64,000 bases of DNA from Granulicella aggregans (lineage in GTDB: Bacteria > Acidobacteriota > Terriglobia > Terriglobales > Acidobacteriaceae), in NCBI RefSeq assembly GCF_025685565.1, contig NZ_JAGSYE010000001.1:1-64000 (forward strand). Direction: 5' to 3'. Positions 36,526-44,646 of this stretch are shown here, piece by piece; positions within the stretch are counted from its first letter, which is position 1, and every line of letters starts with the position of its first letter. The position numbers were made by a program, and so were the translations under genes. A model generated the notes under the pieces. It was given only the letters and a program-made list of their open reading frames with translations, was not told the DNA's origin and did not search any database.

Positions 36526-37137
36526 ATGAAGCTCCCTTCCAGGCTCGCCTTCGCAAAGCGAAGATCGCACAATCTGCTGCCATGCCTCCTGCTCCTGCTG
36601 GCTTTGGCAGGATGCGGGAGCGGAGTGAACATGGCTGACGAGTTCCCGGCATCCATCAACGACGAGACCGTGTTCCTTGGGGACTCCATTACCTACTTCT
36701 GGAGCTTGCCGAAGCATAACGCAGGTATTCCTGGACAGAACACCGCTCAAATCGAGGCAAGATTCCAGACAGCCGTCGTCCAAAGTGGTCTGCCCCAGGT
36801 CATCCTCCTCACAGGCGCCAATGACGTCCGAGTGGCGAGCCCCGATTACTCAGGAATCATGGCGAACATTCAAAAGATGGTCGCGCAAGGAAGGTCTGCA
36901 GGCATCAGGGTCATTCTTTGCGAACTCACTCCCATCACATGCTGCGACACGCAGGTCCAGACACTGAATGCCATGATCAAGGATTACGCCGCAACTCAAA
37001 ACCTCATTCTGGTCGACTATTACACTCCAATGGCGGGAAAAGACTCCCTTTACCTGAAAGACGGTCTCCACCCAAATGACCTGGGGTACGCGATCATGGA
37101 AGACACCCTTACAAAGTCCCTTCAGCCGGCCAGCTAG
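36526..37137 (+). CDS. SGNH/GDSL-type hydrolase lipoprotein
   Basis: 203 residues. A signal with lipobox LALAGC (Cys at about residue 29) anchors it as a lipoprotein. SGNH blocks are visible: block I FLGDSITYFW with the catalytic Ser, the Gly/Asn blocks near GIPGQNTAQIEARF and LLTGANDVRVAS, and block V DGLHPNDLGYAIM with the catalytic Asp and His. These enzymes hydrolyse esters of lipids, glycans or acylated surface polymers; the substrate is unknown. It follows the ACP gene by 78 bases on the same strand. Confidence 0.88.
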   Translation: MKLPSRLAFAKRRSHNLLPCLLLLLALAGCGSGVNMADEFPASINDETVFLGDSITYFWSLPKHNAGIPGQNTAQIEARFQTAVVQSGLPQVILLTGANDVRVASPDYSGIMANIQKMVAQGRSAGIRVILCELTPITCCDTQVQTLNAMIKDYAATQNLILVDYYTPMAGKDSLYLKDGLHPNDLGYAIMEDTLTKSLQPAS

Positions 37138-37227
37138 GGATCACGGGACACAATCTGATTGCATTCCTGAACTTACCGCTTGCCGCTTCCGTATTTGAAC
37201 TCTGGAAGCCTCAAGGAGAAGACTCCG

Positions 37228-37449
37228 ATGGTCACGCTGACCGTACTGACACTCATCTATTTTCTACCAACACTCGTCGCCACACATCGCGGCCACACCG
37301 CCGGAGGAATTCTGATCTTGAATCTCTTCTTCGGGTGGACTGGAATCGGCTGGCTTGCCATGATGCTGTGGGCGCTGCTTTCACCCCCGCCGTACTACGT
37401 CCTGATGCCGCCGGTGTATCTGCCATATGGAGGTTGGAGAAGGTACTAA
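37228..37449 (+). CDS. small membrane protein, superinfection-immunity (Imm) family-like
   Basis: A 73-residue protein with two hydrophobic segments separated by HRGHTAGGILILNLFFGWTG, the conserved core of the T4 Imm-like family, in which the phage proteins block DNA injection by related phages. Bacterial chromosomes carry many homologues with no proven role. The start at 37228 is chosen over 37180 because AAGGAG lies nine bases upstream. The Pro/Tyr-rich tail (PPPYYVLMPPVYLPYGG) is typical of the chromosomal versions. Confidence 0.75.
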   Translation: MVTLTVLTLIYFLPTLVATHRGHTAGGILILNLFFGWTGIGWLAMMLWALLSPPPYYVLMPPVYLPYGGWRRY

Positions 37450-37452
37450 CAG

Positions 37453-38439
37453 CTAATCGCTGGTGTGCTTGATCCAGGCGACCGAGCGCGCAATTCCCTC
37501 TTCAAGCGAGATGGCGGGCGAGAAATCGAAGTCCCGCCGCGCCTTATCGATTGGGAACTCCTGGTCGACGCCGAGCAGCTTGATAGCATGCCGGGTGAGC
37601 AGGGGTCTGCCGGGCAGCTTCAGGGCCCGATGGAGGCCTTCGAAGAACTTTGCCAGCGAGACGGCGTTATCTTCGCTGAGATCGATCCACGGCTCGGGAT
37701 AGCCGAGACCAGCCGCGAAGAGCCTCAGATAGTCCGTCCAGGTCGCGTTCGTGGCATCGGCAATGTTGTAGGCCTGGCCGACAGTTGCCGGCAGAAGGGA
37801 CGCGGCTATCATGGCGCTGGCAACATTCTGGACGTAGGTGAATCCGCCACGCGCCTGGCCGCCGCCAATGGTCGCCATGATGCGATAACGCAGAAGACTC
37901 GCGATCTCGCGTGTGAAGTCGGCTCCCCTGGGACCGTAGATCGTCGCTGGCCTCAGGATCGTAATCGGAAGCCCGTGGATCGCCTGGGCGTTTCTCACCG
38001 CCATCTCGCCGAGGCGCTTGGTCTGGTTGTACGGCAGCCCAGCGTCCGAGGTCGGGCTCGTCTCATCGCACGGAATCGCGGGATACCCATAGACATCCGT
38101 GGTGCTGACGTGGACGAAGCGCTGCAGGCTGGGAGCGTCGAGAGCCGCGGTCAGGAGGTTCTCCGTCCCAGTCACATTGGCGCCGTAAAACCTCTCCCAT
38201 GTCGCCCAGTCCGTGGAGCAGGCAGCGCAATGAAAGATTCGGGTAACCGGCTCGACGGCGCGGCGAAGGCTCGCGAGATCGGCCAGATCGCCAATAATGG
38301 GACGCACTGGAAGATGCGAGAGGTGCGTCGTGCTGGAGGAGGAACGCACCAGGACGAAGACCTCTTCGCCCTGGTCGATCAGCATCTCCGCAAGATGCCC
38401 GCCAAGGAATCCGCTTGCGCCTGTCACAAGAGCGGGCAT
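37453..38439 (-). CDS. NAD(P)-dependent epimerase/reductase, 3-beta-HSD-like
   Basis: 328-residue extended short-chain dehydrogenase. The Rossmann motif is TGASGFLGGH (residues 6-15) and the catalytic pair is Y137 and K141 in YNQTK, with STTDVYGYP before it. The closest layout is the 3-beta-hydroxysteroid dehydrogenase/isomerase group, which includes the bacterial ceramide reductase CerR. It starts five bases after the serine palmitoyltransferase-like gene ends, so the two are co-transcribed. Reduction of a 3-oxo group on the sphingoid product is a reasonable inference; a sugar-nucleotide role is an alternative. Confidence 0.85.
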   Translation of the reverse strand: MPALVTGASGFLGGHLAEMLIDQGEEVFVLVRSSSSTTHLSHLPVRPIIGDLADLASLRRAVEPVTRIFHCAACSTDWATWERFYGANVTGTENLLTAALDAPSLQRFVHVSTTDVYGYPAIPCDETSPTSDAGLPYNQTKRLGEMAVRNAQAIHGLPITILRPATIYGPRGADFTREIASLLRYRIMATIGGGQARGGFTYVQNVASAMIAASLLPATVGQAYNIADATNATWTDYLRLFAAGLGYPEPWIDLSEDNAVSLAKFFEGLHRALKLPGRPLLTRHAIKLLGVDQEFPIDKARRDFDFSPAISLEEGIARSVAWIKHTSD

Positions 38440-38444
38440 GGGAT

Positions 38445-39782
38445 CTAGTTGTTGGGTGAGAGCTTTTGAAACACGTCGAGCACATGCCCGAGCTGGTCCT
38501 GCGTGTGTGCGGCCGTGACGCAGAGGCGCAGCCGTGCCGCGCCCTGGGCCACCGCCGGAAACATCACCGGAGCGGCGATGATCCCGTGATCACGAAGTTT
38601 GCGCGCAAAAAGCCCGGTGGTGATCTCGTCTTTGAGGATGACAGGAATGACCGCCGTCTCGGACAGGCCCGTATCGTATCCGAGAGCATTCAGGCCATCG
38701 CGAAGGTAGTCAGCGTTGTGCTTAATGCGGGCCACACGCTGTGGCTCTTCCTTGAGGACAGCGAGGCCTTCGATGATCGCGGCGACCGCCGAAGCAGCCA
38801 TGGCTGCCGAGAAGATATAAGGCGACGAAGCGTGCTGGAGAAAGATCGCTAGTTCGCGGGAAACGGCGATGAATCCACCGACCGAAGGGATGGACTTGGC
38901 CAGCGAGCCGGTCCACATGTCGACTTCATCGGTATTGATGCCGAAGTGCTCGTCGGTGCCGCGGCCGGTAGCTCCAAGAACGCCGGAGGAGTGGGCCTCA
39001 TCGATCAGCAGGTAGCAGCCGTACTCCTTCTTGATGGCGATCAGGTCGGCCAGGCAGCAGATATCGCCATCCATGGAGAAGACACCATCGGAGACGATGA
39101 CGGTGCGGTTTGCCGGGGGGCCATTCTTGATCTCGTGAATCAAGCTCTCACCGTCGTTATGACGGAAGCGCTGAACATGCACGCCGGCCATCCGGCAGGC
39201 ATCGAGCAGGCTGCGATGGCACAGGGCATCGATAATAATGCGGTCAGAGGGTCCAAAAAGGCCGGTAATCAGGCCGAGATTCGCCATGTAGCCGGAGCTG
39301 AAGGTAAGAGCAGCCTCAGTGCCCTTGAAGTCCGCAAGGGCCTGCTCCATCTCTACATGAATATCCAGGGTTCCGGTGAGCAGGCGGGCACCGCTGGTGC
39401 TGGTGCCGTAGTTCTTGATCGCGTCCATGGCGGCGCGGTCGATGCGCGGGTGGCCGATGAGTCCCAGGTAGTCGTAGGACGACATCATGAGCATCTCGTG
39501 GCCGTCAGCCTGCACGCAGGGGCCAGCTTTAGCCTCGAGTGGCATGTGGTACGGGTAGGCGTCGGCGTTGCATGCCATGGCCGTCGTCTCGAAGATCCGG
39601 CGCGCACGGGTGTCGAGAAGATCGCTCTTCTTGAAGTTCCACTGTTTCCCCGGCGAAAAGTAGCCGCCAAACATCTGGCCAGAGGAAGACGGAAAAGCCT
39701 TCGAAGCGGTCTCAGCTTCGACGATAGTTTCGTATGAATTTGGCATGAACTTCTTTACATGGTAGACGAAAGCGGGCGGCAT
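38445..39782 (-). CDS. alpha-oxoamine synthase, serine palmitoyltransferase-like
   Basis: 445-residue PLP enzyme of aminotransferase class I/II. The PLP lysine is K296 in TGSLAKSIPSVGGF, with LLIDEAHSSGVLGATGRG and SYDYLGLIGHPRI typical of the family that joins an amino acid to an acyl thioester with loss of CO2 (SPT, BioF, KBL, HemA). The N-terminal extension and the paired reductase and ACP favour SPT over BioF, and no biotin genes are near. An internal ATG at 39746 is an alternative start; neither has a strong ribosome site. Substrates are inferred. Confidence 0.82.
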   Translation of the reverse strand: MPPAFVYHVKKFMPNSYETIVEAETASKAFPSSSGQMFGGYFSPGKQWNFKKSDLLDTRARRIFETTAMACNADAYPYHMPLEAKAGPCVQADGHEMLMMSSYDYLGLIGHPRIDRAAMDAIKNYGTSTSGARLLTGTLDIHVEMEQALADFKGTEAALTFSSGYMANLGLITGLFGPSDRIIIDALCHRSLLDACRMAGVHVQRFRHNDGESLIHEIKNGPPANRTVIVSDGVFSMDGDICCLADLIAIKKEYGCYLLIDEAHSSGVLGATGRGTDEHFGINTDEVDMWTGSLAKSIPSVGGFIAVSRELAIFLQHASSPYIFSAAMAASAVAAIIEGLAVLKEEPQRVARIKHNADYLRDGLNALGYDTGLSETAVIPVILKDEITTGLFARKLRDHGIIAAPVMFPAVAQGAARLRLCVTAAHTQDQLGHVLDVFQKLSPNN

Positions 39783-39846
39783 TGGAAGGAAAAGGGGCTG
39801 AATTCACTTCGGATGTGGCGAACTCAAAAGCGCATATGCCACAAAG

Positions 39847-39880
39847 CAAGAACGGCTCCGGAGTTCCGGAACCGTTCTTG
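39847..39880 (-). terminator. strong hairpin after the TonB-dependent receptor gene
   Basis: A 16-bp inverted repeat (39847-39862 with 39865-39880) with one mismatch and a two-base centre. It begins 20 bases beyond the receptor stop codon. The tail on the minus strand is only weakly T-rich. It separates the receptor from the downstream synthase gene on the same strand. Confidence 0.7.
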
Positions 39881-39899
39881 GTACAACGATCTGAGTTGT

Positions 39900-42800
39900 T
39901 TAGAAGAAGAGTTTGGCCGTCAACTGAACTTGACGGGGGCCAAACAGAAGGCTGCTGGTGCTGGTTGTCGCCGCAAAAGGTGTAGCACTCGCCGCGAGCG
40001 GAACGATGCATCCGTTGTTGCCGGTTGCCGGACAAACCCCGCCGTTGTACGCAGTACCGGGGGTGACAAAGGTGAAGAGGCTGGTTGAAACGCCCAGGAT
40101 GTTTTTGTGGTTCGCGACGTTGAAGGCCTCCGCGAAGAGCTGCAGCTTGATACCTTCGTGGATGGTGAAGTCGCGGGAGATCCGGGCGTCCACGTTATGG
40201 ATGCCAGGGCCGGTGAAGTGATTACGGCCCGCCACCTGGTCAGGCACGCGACCTGGAGTACCGGAGTTGAAGAGCGAAAGCTCTGCCCCGGTAATTCCGC
40301 CGTCCCCGATCTTCGAAACGGGTGCGCTGGCCAGCACGCCGGTAAGCGGTTGGCCGGTCTGCGCCGTGACGCTACCCGAAACCGTGAATCCATTGAGCGC
40401 ATAACGAACGCCCTTGTTTTCAACGAAGCGATTGACGGTGGGCGCAGCGACGACCGAAGCTACAAATCGTCCGCGCTCGTCGAGATCGGAACGTGCATAC
40501 TCCGCGCTGCGACCGGAACGCTTGCCACGAGCAAAAGGATCAATCGGGGTATCGGTGCCGTTGAAGGTACCGTTCACTCCAGAGACCTGACCGCCATCCA
40601 TAGCGCGAGCCCAGGTGTAGTTAGCCAGAACTTCGACACCGTTGCTGAAGGGCTTGCGAACGGTCGAAACGAAGGAGTGATAGTTGCTGTTCACGTCCGA
40701 GAAGCCAGTCAGAATCGAACCCGTATTGTTTGAAAGACGGGCCGTATAGAAAGGCAGAGAGATCAACTGGGGAGTGCCGCCTTTAGGCAGAAACTGGTAC
40801 TGGTTGGTCACTGCGGAAGCCGGATCGACGTTGGTGTCAACGAAGACCGGAAGGCGCAGCCCACGGTTGCCTACATAAGAGACGGTGAATGAGGTGTGGA
40901 AGGGAAGTTCCTGCTCGACGGCGATATCGAACGACATCGACTCGGGGTTCTTGAAGTTCGGATCGAGACCGCGAGCGGAGATGGTGCCGAGCGCGAGACC
41001 GGTGTTCACAGCCGGATTCGCCGCTCCAGTTACCTGATTGACCGGAGCCGGTCCCGGAGGCGTGAACTCAGGTACTCCACCCTGCGGAGCGTTAGCCGCA
41101 TAAGCGCCAGATTGCTGAAAGCTCTGGTTGGGCTGTCCCGTCGGAGCGCTCGTCGCTGCGACGTATGGCTTGTTGGGATTGGTCAGCGCGTTCACGTTGA
41201 ACTGCTGCTGATAGACGCCATTCTCGCGGCGCTGCGTGTAGTAGGCCGAGTTCGAGTTGAGGCCGTAGAAGATGCCGTATCCGCCACGGACGACGGTCTT
41301 GTCATACGGCGACCAGGAGAAGCCGACACGCGGCTGGATCATGCCTTTGTAGTTGTTGATTGTGCTCGTGTACAGAGTCGCCACGGCCGACGAGGTGTTG
41401 GGCTTATCAGGCTGAGGCACGATCTGCACGTCGTAACGAATTCCGGCGCTCAGAAGCAGATTCGGACGGATCTTGTAGCTGTCTTCCACGAAGCCGTCGA
41501 TGTCCGGGTTCCAGAAGTCATCGGCACCCACCTTCGTAATCGGGTCGTTGACCTGCGTGAACGAGTTGTAGTGACGGCCTCCATTGACCTGGTAGACGTC
41601 CTGGATCCAGTTTGCGAAGTTGAACTCAGAGGTGCCGGTCGCGTAAGTGAAGCTACCGTCGCCCTGGAAGAGGTTCTGAATTTGTTCGTGAATGAAGTTG
41701 AGATCACCGCCGGCCTTGATGGCATGGCGACCCAGAGCGATCGAGTAGATATCGGTGAACTGGATGCGATGTTCATCGGGGAAAGCTCCACGGGGAAGAG
41801 CGCTGGTCTCGCCGTAAGCCGCAATGCCGGTGAGGCTGATGGCTGGACCTCCGGAGTTGGTGCTGTCCGTCTCAAGATCGCGCGCCCACTGGAAGTGGAC
41901 TACGTTAGCCGACCGCGCCGTGAGCACGGTCTCCGCGTTCGCGACGAAGAATCGCGAATGGAAGTCTGCGGTACCGTTCTGGGTGATGCCACCGTTCGAT
42001 ACATTGGTCGCGGTGTTGTAGCCGTTCGGCTGGTGGAAGTTCTCCCAAAGGAAGCTGGTCGAAAGATGGGTCTTTTCGTTCAACTGGTAGTCGATGCGAG
42101 GAAAGAAGACATCCTGCTTAACGTTGCGGCCGTAGGTGCCGAGCTGCTTGGTCTGTAGGAATGTGACTGCAGCGGAACACTGCTCGGCTGAGATATTCGG
42201 AATGGTCGAGGGATAGATGGACGTTCCGCGAGTGATGTATCCCGACGCACGCTGATCGCAGAGACCCGCGAGATCGTTGATGCTCTGCCCTGCCGCCGTG
42301 TTGTAGGTGCTGGTATAGGTGATCGGCGTGACCTTGCGGTAGCCATCGTACGTGAAATGGTAGAAGAGCTTGTCCTGGATGATAGGACCGCCGATGGAGC
42401 CGCCGAACTGATGCTGCACCTTGACCGGCTTGGTCTTGGTGTAGGGATCGATGGCGTTGTAGCCGGGCGTACGGTAGTACTCATAGGCATCGCCGTGCAT
42501 CTTGTTGCCACCGGACTTCGTGATGGCGTTGATGACACCGCCAGCCGCCTGTCCAAACTCAGCCGAATAGCCTGCATTCTCCGACGAAAACTCCTTGATG
42601 GAGTCGATCGGATAGACATACGGTGCGCCGATGGAGCGACCGCGAGCCTCCGAGAAGAAGGCCTGGTTGTTATTCGCACCGTCGACGATGTTCGAGTTGT
42701 AGATGCCCGAGATGCCCCGGAAGCTGATCAATCCAGTATTACCGTCCGGAACGACGTTGGGGCTGCCGAGGACGAAGTTATCAAAGCGGCGACCGTTCAC

Positions 42801-43262
42801 GGGCAGGTTCGATACGAGTGTCTCCGAGATCACCTGGGCAGCGGCTACCTTGTCGGTATCGAGCAGCGGGGCTTCCGTCGACACGGTCACATCGGTAGAG
42901 ACGCTTGCATTGGGCAATGTCGCATCGACGGTGGCGTTCGTACCCACGATGACGCTGACGTTCTTCTGATCCACCTTGCCGAAGCTACCGCCGCCGAGGA
43001 TGACCTCATACACTCCAGGCTGAAGGAAGGTGGCGCTGTAGTAGCCCTCTCCGTTGGTGGTGACAGTGCGGGACGCTCCCGTCGCAGTGTTGGTCACGAC
43101 AACGGTCGCGTTAGGAATTACCGCTCCCGCCGAGTCGCGAACGACTCCGGAGATGTTGCCGAGGGCGGCGTTCTGAGCAGTTCCAGGCATAACCAGCGCA
43201 CAGAGGAGCAGCGCGGTTGAAGCGAGGGCGAGAAGCCGTTTCGATTCGATGATGAATTTCAT
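39900..43262 (-). CDS. Oar-like TonB-dependent outer-membrane receptor
   Basis: 1120 residues from the ATG at 43262. A signal peptide ends near MPGTAQ. A carboxypeptidase-regulatory Ig-like domain (about 33-115, GVVRDSAGAVIPNATVVVTN) is followed by a plug domain (PVNGRRFDNFVLGSPN) and a large beta-barrel ending in VQLTAKLFF, with the terminal Phe needed for outer-membrane insertion. This layout is shared by the many Oar-like receptors of Acidobacteriota, thought to import large glycans, siderophores or peptides. No TonB box is obvious. The neighbouring divergent Rieske and permease genes do not settle the ligand. Confidence 0.92.
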   Translation of the reverse strand: MKFIIESKRLLALASTALLLCALVMPGTAQNAALGNISGVVRDSAGAVIPNATVVVTNTATGASRTVTTNGEGYYSATFLQPGVYEVILGGGSFGKVDQKNVSVIVGTNATVDATLPNASVSTDVTVSTEAPLLDTDKVAAAQVISETLVSNLPVNGRRFDNFVLGSPNVVPDGNTGLISFRGISGIYNSNIVDGANNNQAFFSEARGRSIGAPYVYPIDSIKEFSSENAGYSAEFGQAAGGVINAITKSGGNKMHGDAYEYYRTPGYNAIDPYTKTKPVKVQHQFGGSIGGPIIQDKLFYHFTYDGYRKVTPITYTSTYNTAAGQSINDLAGLCDQRASGYITRGTSIYPSTIPNISAEQCSAAVTFLQTKQLGTYGRNVKQDVFFPRIDYQLNEKTHLSTSFLWENFHQPNGYNTATNVSNGGITQNGTADFHSRFFVANAETVLTARSANVVHFQWARDLETDSTNSGGPAISLTGIAAYGETSALPRGAFPDEHRIQFTDIYSIALGRHAIKAGGDLNFIHEQIQNLFQGDGSFTYATGTSEFNFANWIQDVYQVNGGRHYNSFTQVNDPITKVGADDFWNPDIDGFVEDSYKIRPNLLLSAGIRYDVQIVPQPDKPNTSSAVATLYTSTINNYKGMIQPRVGFSWSPYDKTVVRGGYGIFYGLNSNSAYYTQRRENGVYQQQFNVNALTNPNKPYVAATSAPTGQPNQSFQQSGAYAANAPQGGVPEFTPPGPAPVNQVTGAANPAVNTGLALGTISARGLDPNFKNPESMSFDIAVEQELPFHTSFTVSYVGNRGLRLPVFVDTNVDPASAVTNQYQFLPKGGTPQLISLPFYTARLSNNTGSILTGFSDVNSNYHSFVSTVRKPFSNGVEVLANYTWARAMDGGQVSGVNGTFNGTDTPIDPFARGKRSGRSAEYARSDLDERGRFVASVVAAPTVNRFVENKGVRYALNGFTVSGSVTAQTGQPLTGVLASAPVSKIGDGGITGAELSLFNSGTPGRVPDQVAGRNHFTGPGIHNVDARISRDFTIHEGIKLQLFAEAFNVANHKNILGVSTSLFTFVTPGTAYNGGVCPATGNNGCIVPLAASATPFAATTSTSSLLFGPRQVQLTAKLFF

Positions 43263-43462
43263 AGGTATTGAGGCGCTCCTGAAGCAGGCCACCGATAACA
43301 GATGGGCGGTGGGTGAAGGGAGTGAGACTTCCGCAAAAAAGTGCGAGTATCGATGCCGTGGCCCTTTCTTATCCGGAGCACGGTTCGATACTGTAAGCGG
43401 CTGAAAGTAGTTTGTAGCTTTAAGCGTCTAGCAGGATCATGGGCAAGTCAAGCCAATATTCA

Positions 43463-43492
43463 TTGACGTCTTGCCTATTCAAATGTGATAAG
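43463..43492 (+). promoter_or_regulatory. candidate promoter of the Rieske oxygenase gene
   Basis: TTGACG (43463-43468), an 18-base spacer and GATAAG (43487-43492), about 68 bases before the first possible start. The surrounding 43293-43560 interval is divergent from the TonB receptor gene and has an A-run at 43496-43502. Confidence 0.35.
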
Positions 43493-43560
43493 CGCAAAAA
43501 AACCTCGCTTCTTTCTGCAGTCTGCTTGAAGTTCTCGACAGAGGAAGAGTCAATCCACCG

Positions 43561-44616
43561 GTGTATAAACAGGGAAACGAGGAGCTTGTTGACTTGAGTC
43601 ATGCATCCCCTTTTCCGGACAATGCCGGTGCGAACTCCGTACTGCAAGACGATGTGCTGCGGGGCCAGTGGTTCGTGGTCGCGCAAAGCGGCGACGTGCC
43701 TCTTGGACAAGCGGTCGCACGAAGGCTGCTCGGCGGAGACGTCGTCTTATGGCGCGATGGCGGCAGGATCCATGCCTGGCAGGACCTCTGCATTCATCGA
43801 GGAGCCAAGCTCTCCCTTGGGAAAGTGCGCGATGGCTGCATGGTCTGCCCTTACCATGCCTGGGTCTACGACGGCGACGGCAAGTGTATTCATATTCCCG
43901 CGCAGCCTGACCGAACTCCTCCGCTGCGCGCGCGAGCCAATGTCTTTCATGTGCGCGAGCGTTACGGCCTGATCTGGGTCTGCATTGCCCAGCCCTCTGG
44001 CGACGTACCCGCGTTCCCGCTCGCCGAAGATACGAGCTGCAGAATGTTTCTCTGTGGCCCATACAGCTTCGAAGCGAAGGGACCAAGACTGATCGAGAAC
44101 TTCCTCGACGTAGGGCATCTGGCCATCGTTCATGCCGGATTGCTCGGCGACGCCGAGCACGAAGCGATCCCGGAGTATGAAGTGGAGGAAGGCTTGGCCC
44201 ACGGCGTTGGCCCGGTGGCGAGGAACATCCGCATCCATCAGCCAGACCCCGATGGCACCGGGCGGGCAGCCGAGGTGACCTATGACTACCAGGTGCACGC
44301 TCCGCTCGTCGCAAGCTTCATCAAGTCCCAAGGTGATAACAAGCTCTTCATGGGCTACACCATCACCCCGACCGAAGAAGGCTTCAGCGAAGCCTGGGCC
44401 GTCTTCGCCATGAACTACGGATTCGAGATTCCCGAACAGGATCTGCGGGCGTTTCAGCAAACCGTCGTCATGCAGGATAAAGCTGTGGTGGAGTCGCAAC
44501 GCCCTGAACTGCTGCCGCTTGATCTGCAGGAAGAGCTTCATCTGCGTTCGGATCGCATGGCGATCGCCTATCGCAAGTGGCTTAGGGCGACAGGCCTGAA
44601 GTATGGAGTGGCGTAG
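43561..44616 (+). CDS. Rieske non-heme iron oxygenase, alpha subunit type
   Basis: 351 residues from a GTG at 43561; a TTG at 43594 is another possible start. The Rieske [2Fe-2S] cluster ligands are C77, H79, C96 and H99 (CIHRG...CPYH). The mononuclear iron site follows as N180, D183, H186 and H191 in IENFLDVGHLAIVH. This is the single-component-like aromatic ring oxygenase/O-demethylase group. No ferredoxin or reductase gene is adjacent, so electron partners must be elsewhere. The next gene, 30 bases on, encodes an NCS2-like permease, which may import the substrate. Confidence 0.9.
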   Translation: MYKQGNEELVDLSHASPFPDNAGANSVLQDDVLRGQWFVVAQSGDVPLGQAVARRLLGGDVVLWRDGGRIHAWQDLCIHRGAKLSLGKVRDGCMVCPYHAWVYDGDGKCIHIPAQPDRTPPLRARANVFHVRERYGLIWVCIAQPSGDVPAFPLAEDTSCRMFLCGPYSFEAKGPRLIENFLDVGHLAIVHAGLLGDAEHEAIPEYEVEEGLAHGVGPVARNIRIHQPDPDGTGRAAEVTYDYQVHAPLVASFIKSQGDNKLFMGYTITPTEEGFSEAWAVFAMNYGFEIPEQDLRAFQQTVVMQDKAVVESQRPELLPLDLQEELHLRSDRMAIAYRKWLRATGLKYGVA

Positions 44617-44646
44617 CTTTCTCGCGATCAGAGCATAAGGAGAAGC

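Noticed and set aside
38445..39782. 8-amino-7-oxononanoate synthase (bioF) as a firm call
   Set aside because: The fold is shared, but no biotin genes are near and the paired reductase and ACP favour a serine palmitoyltransferase-like role; kept as an alternative only.
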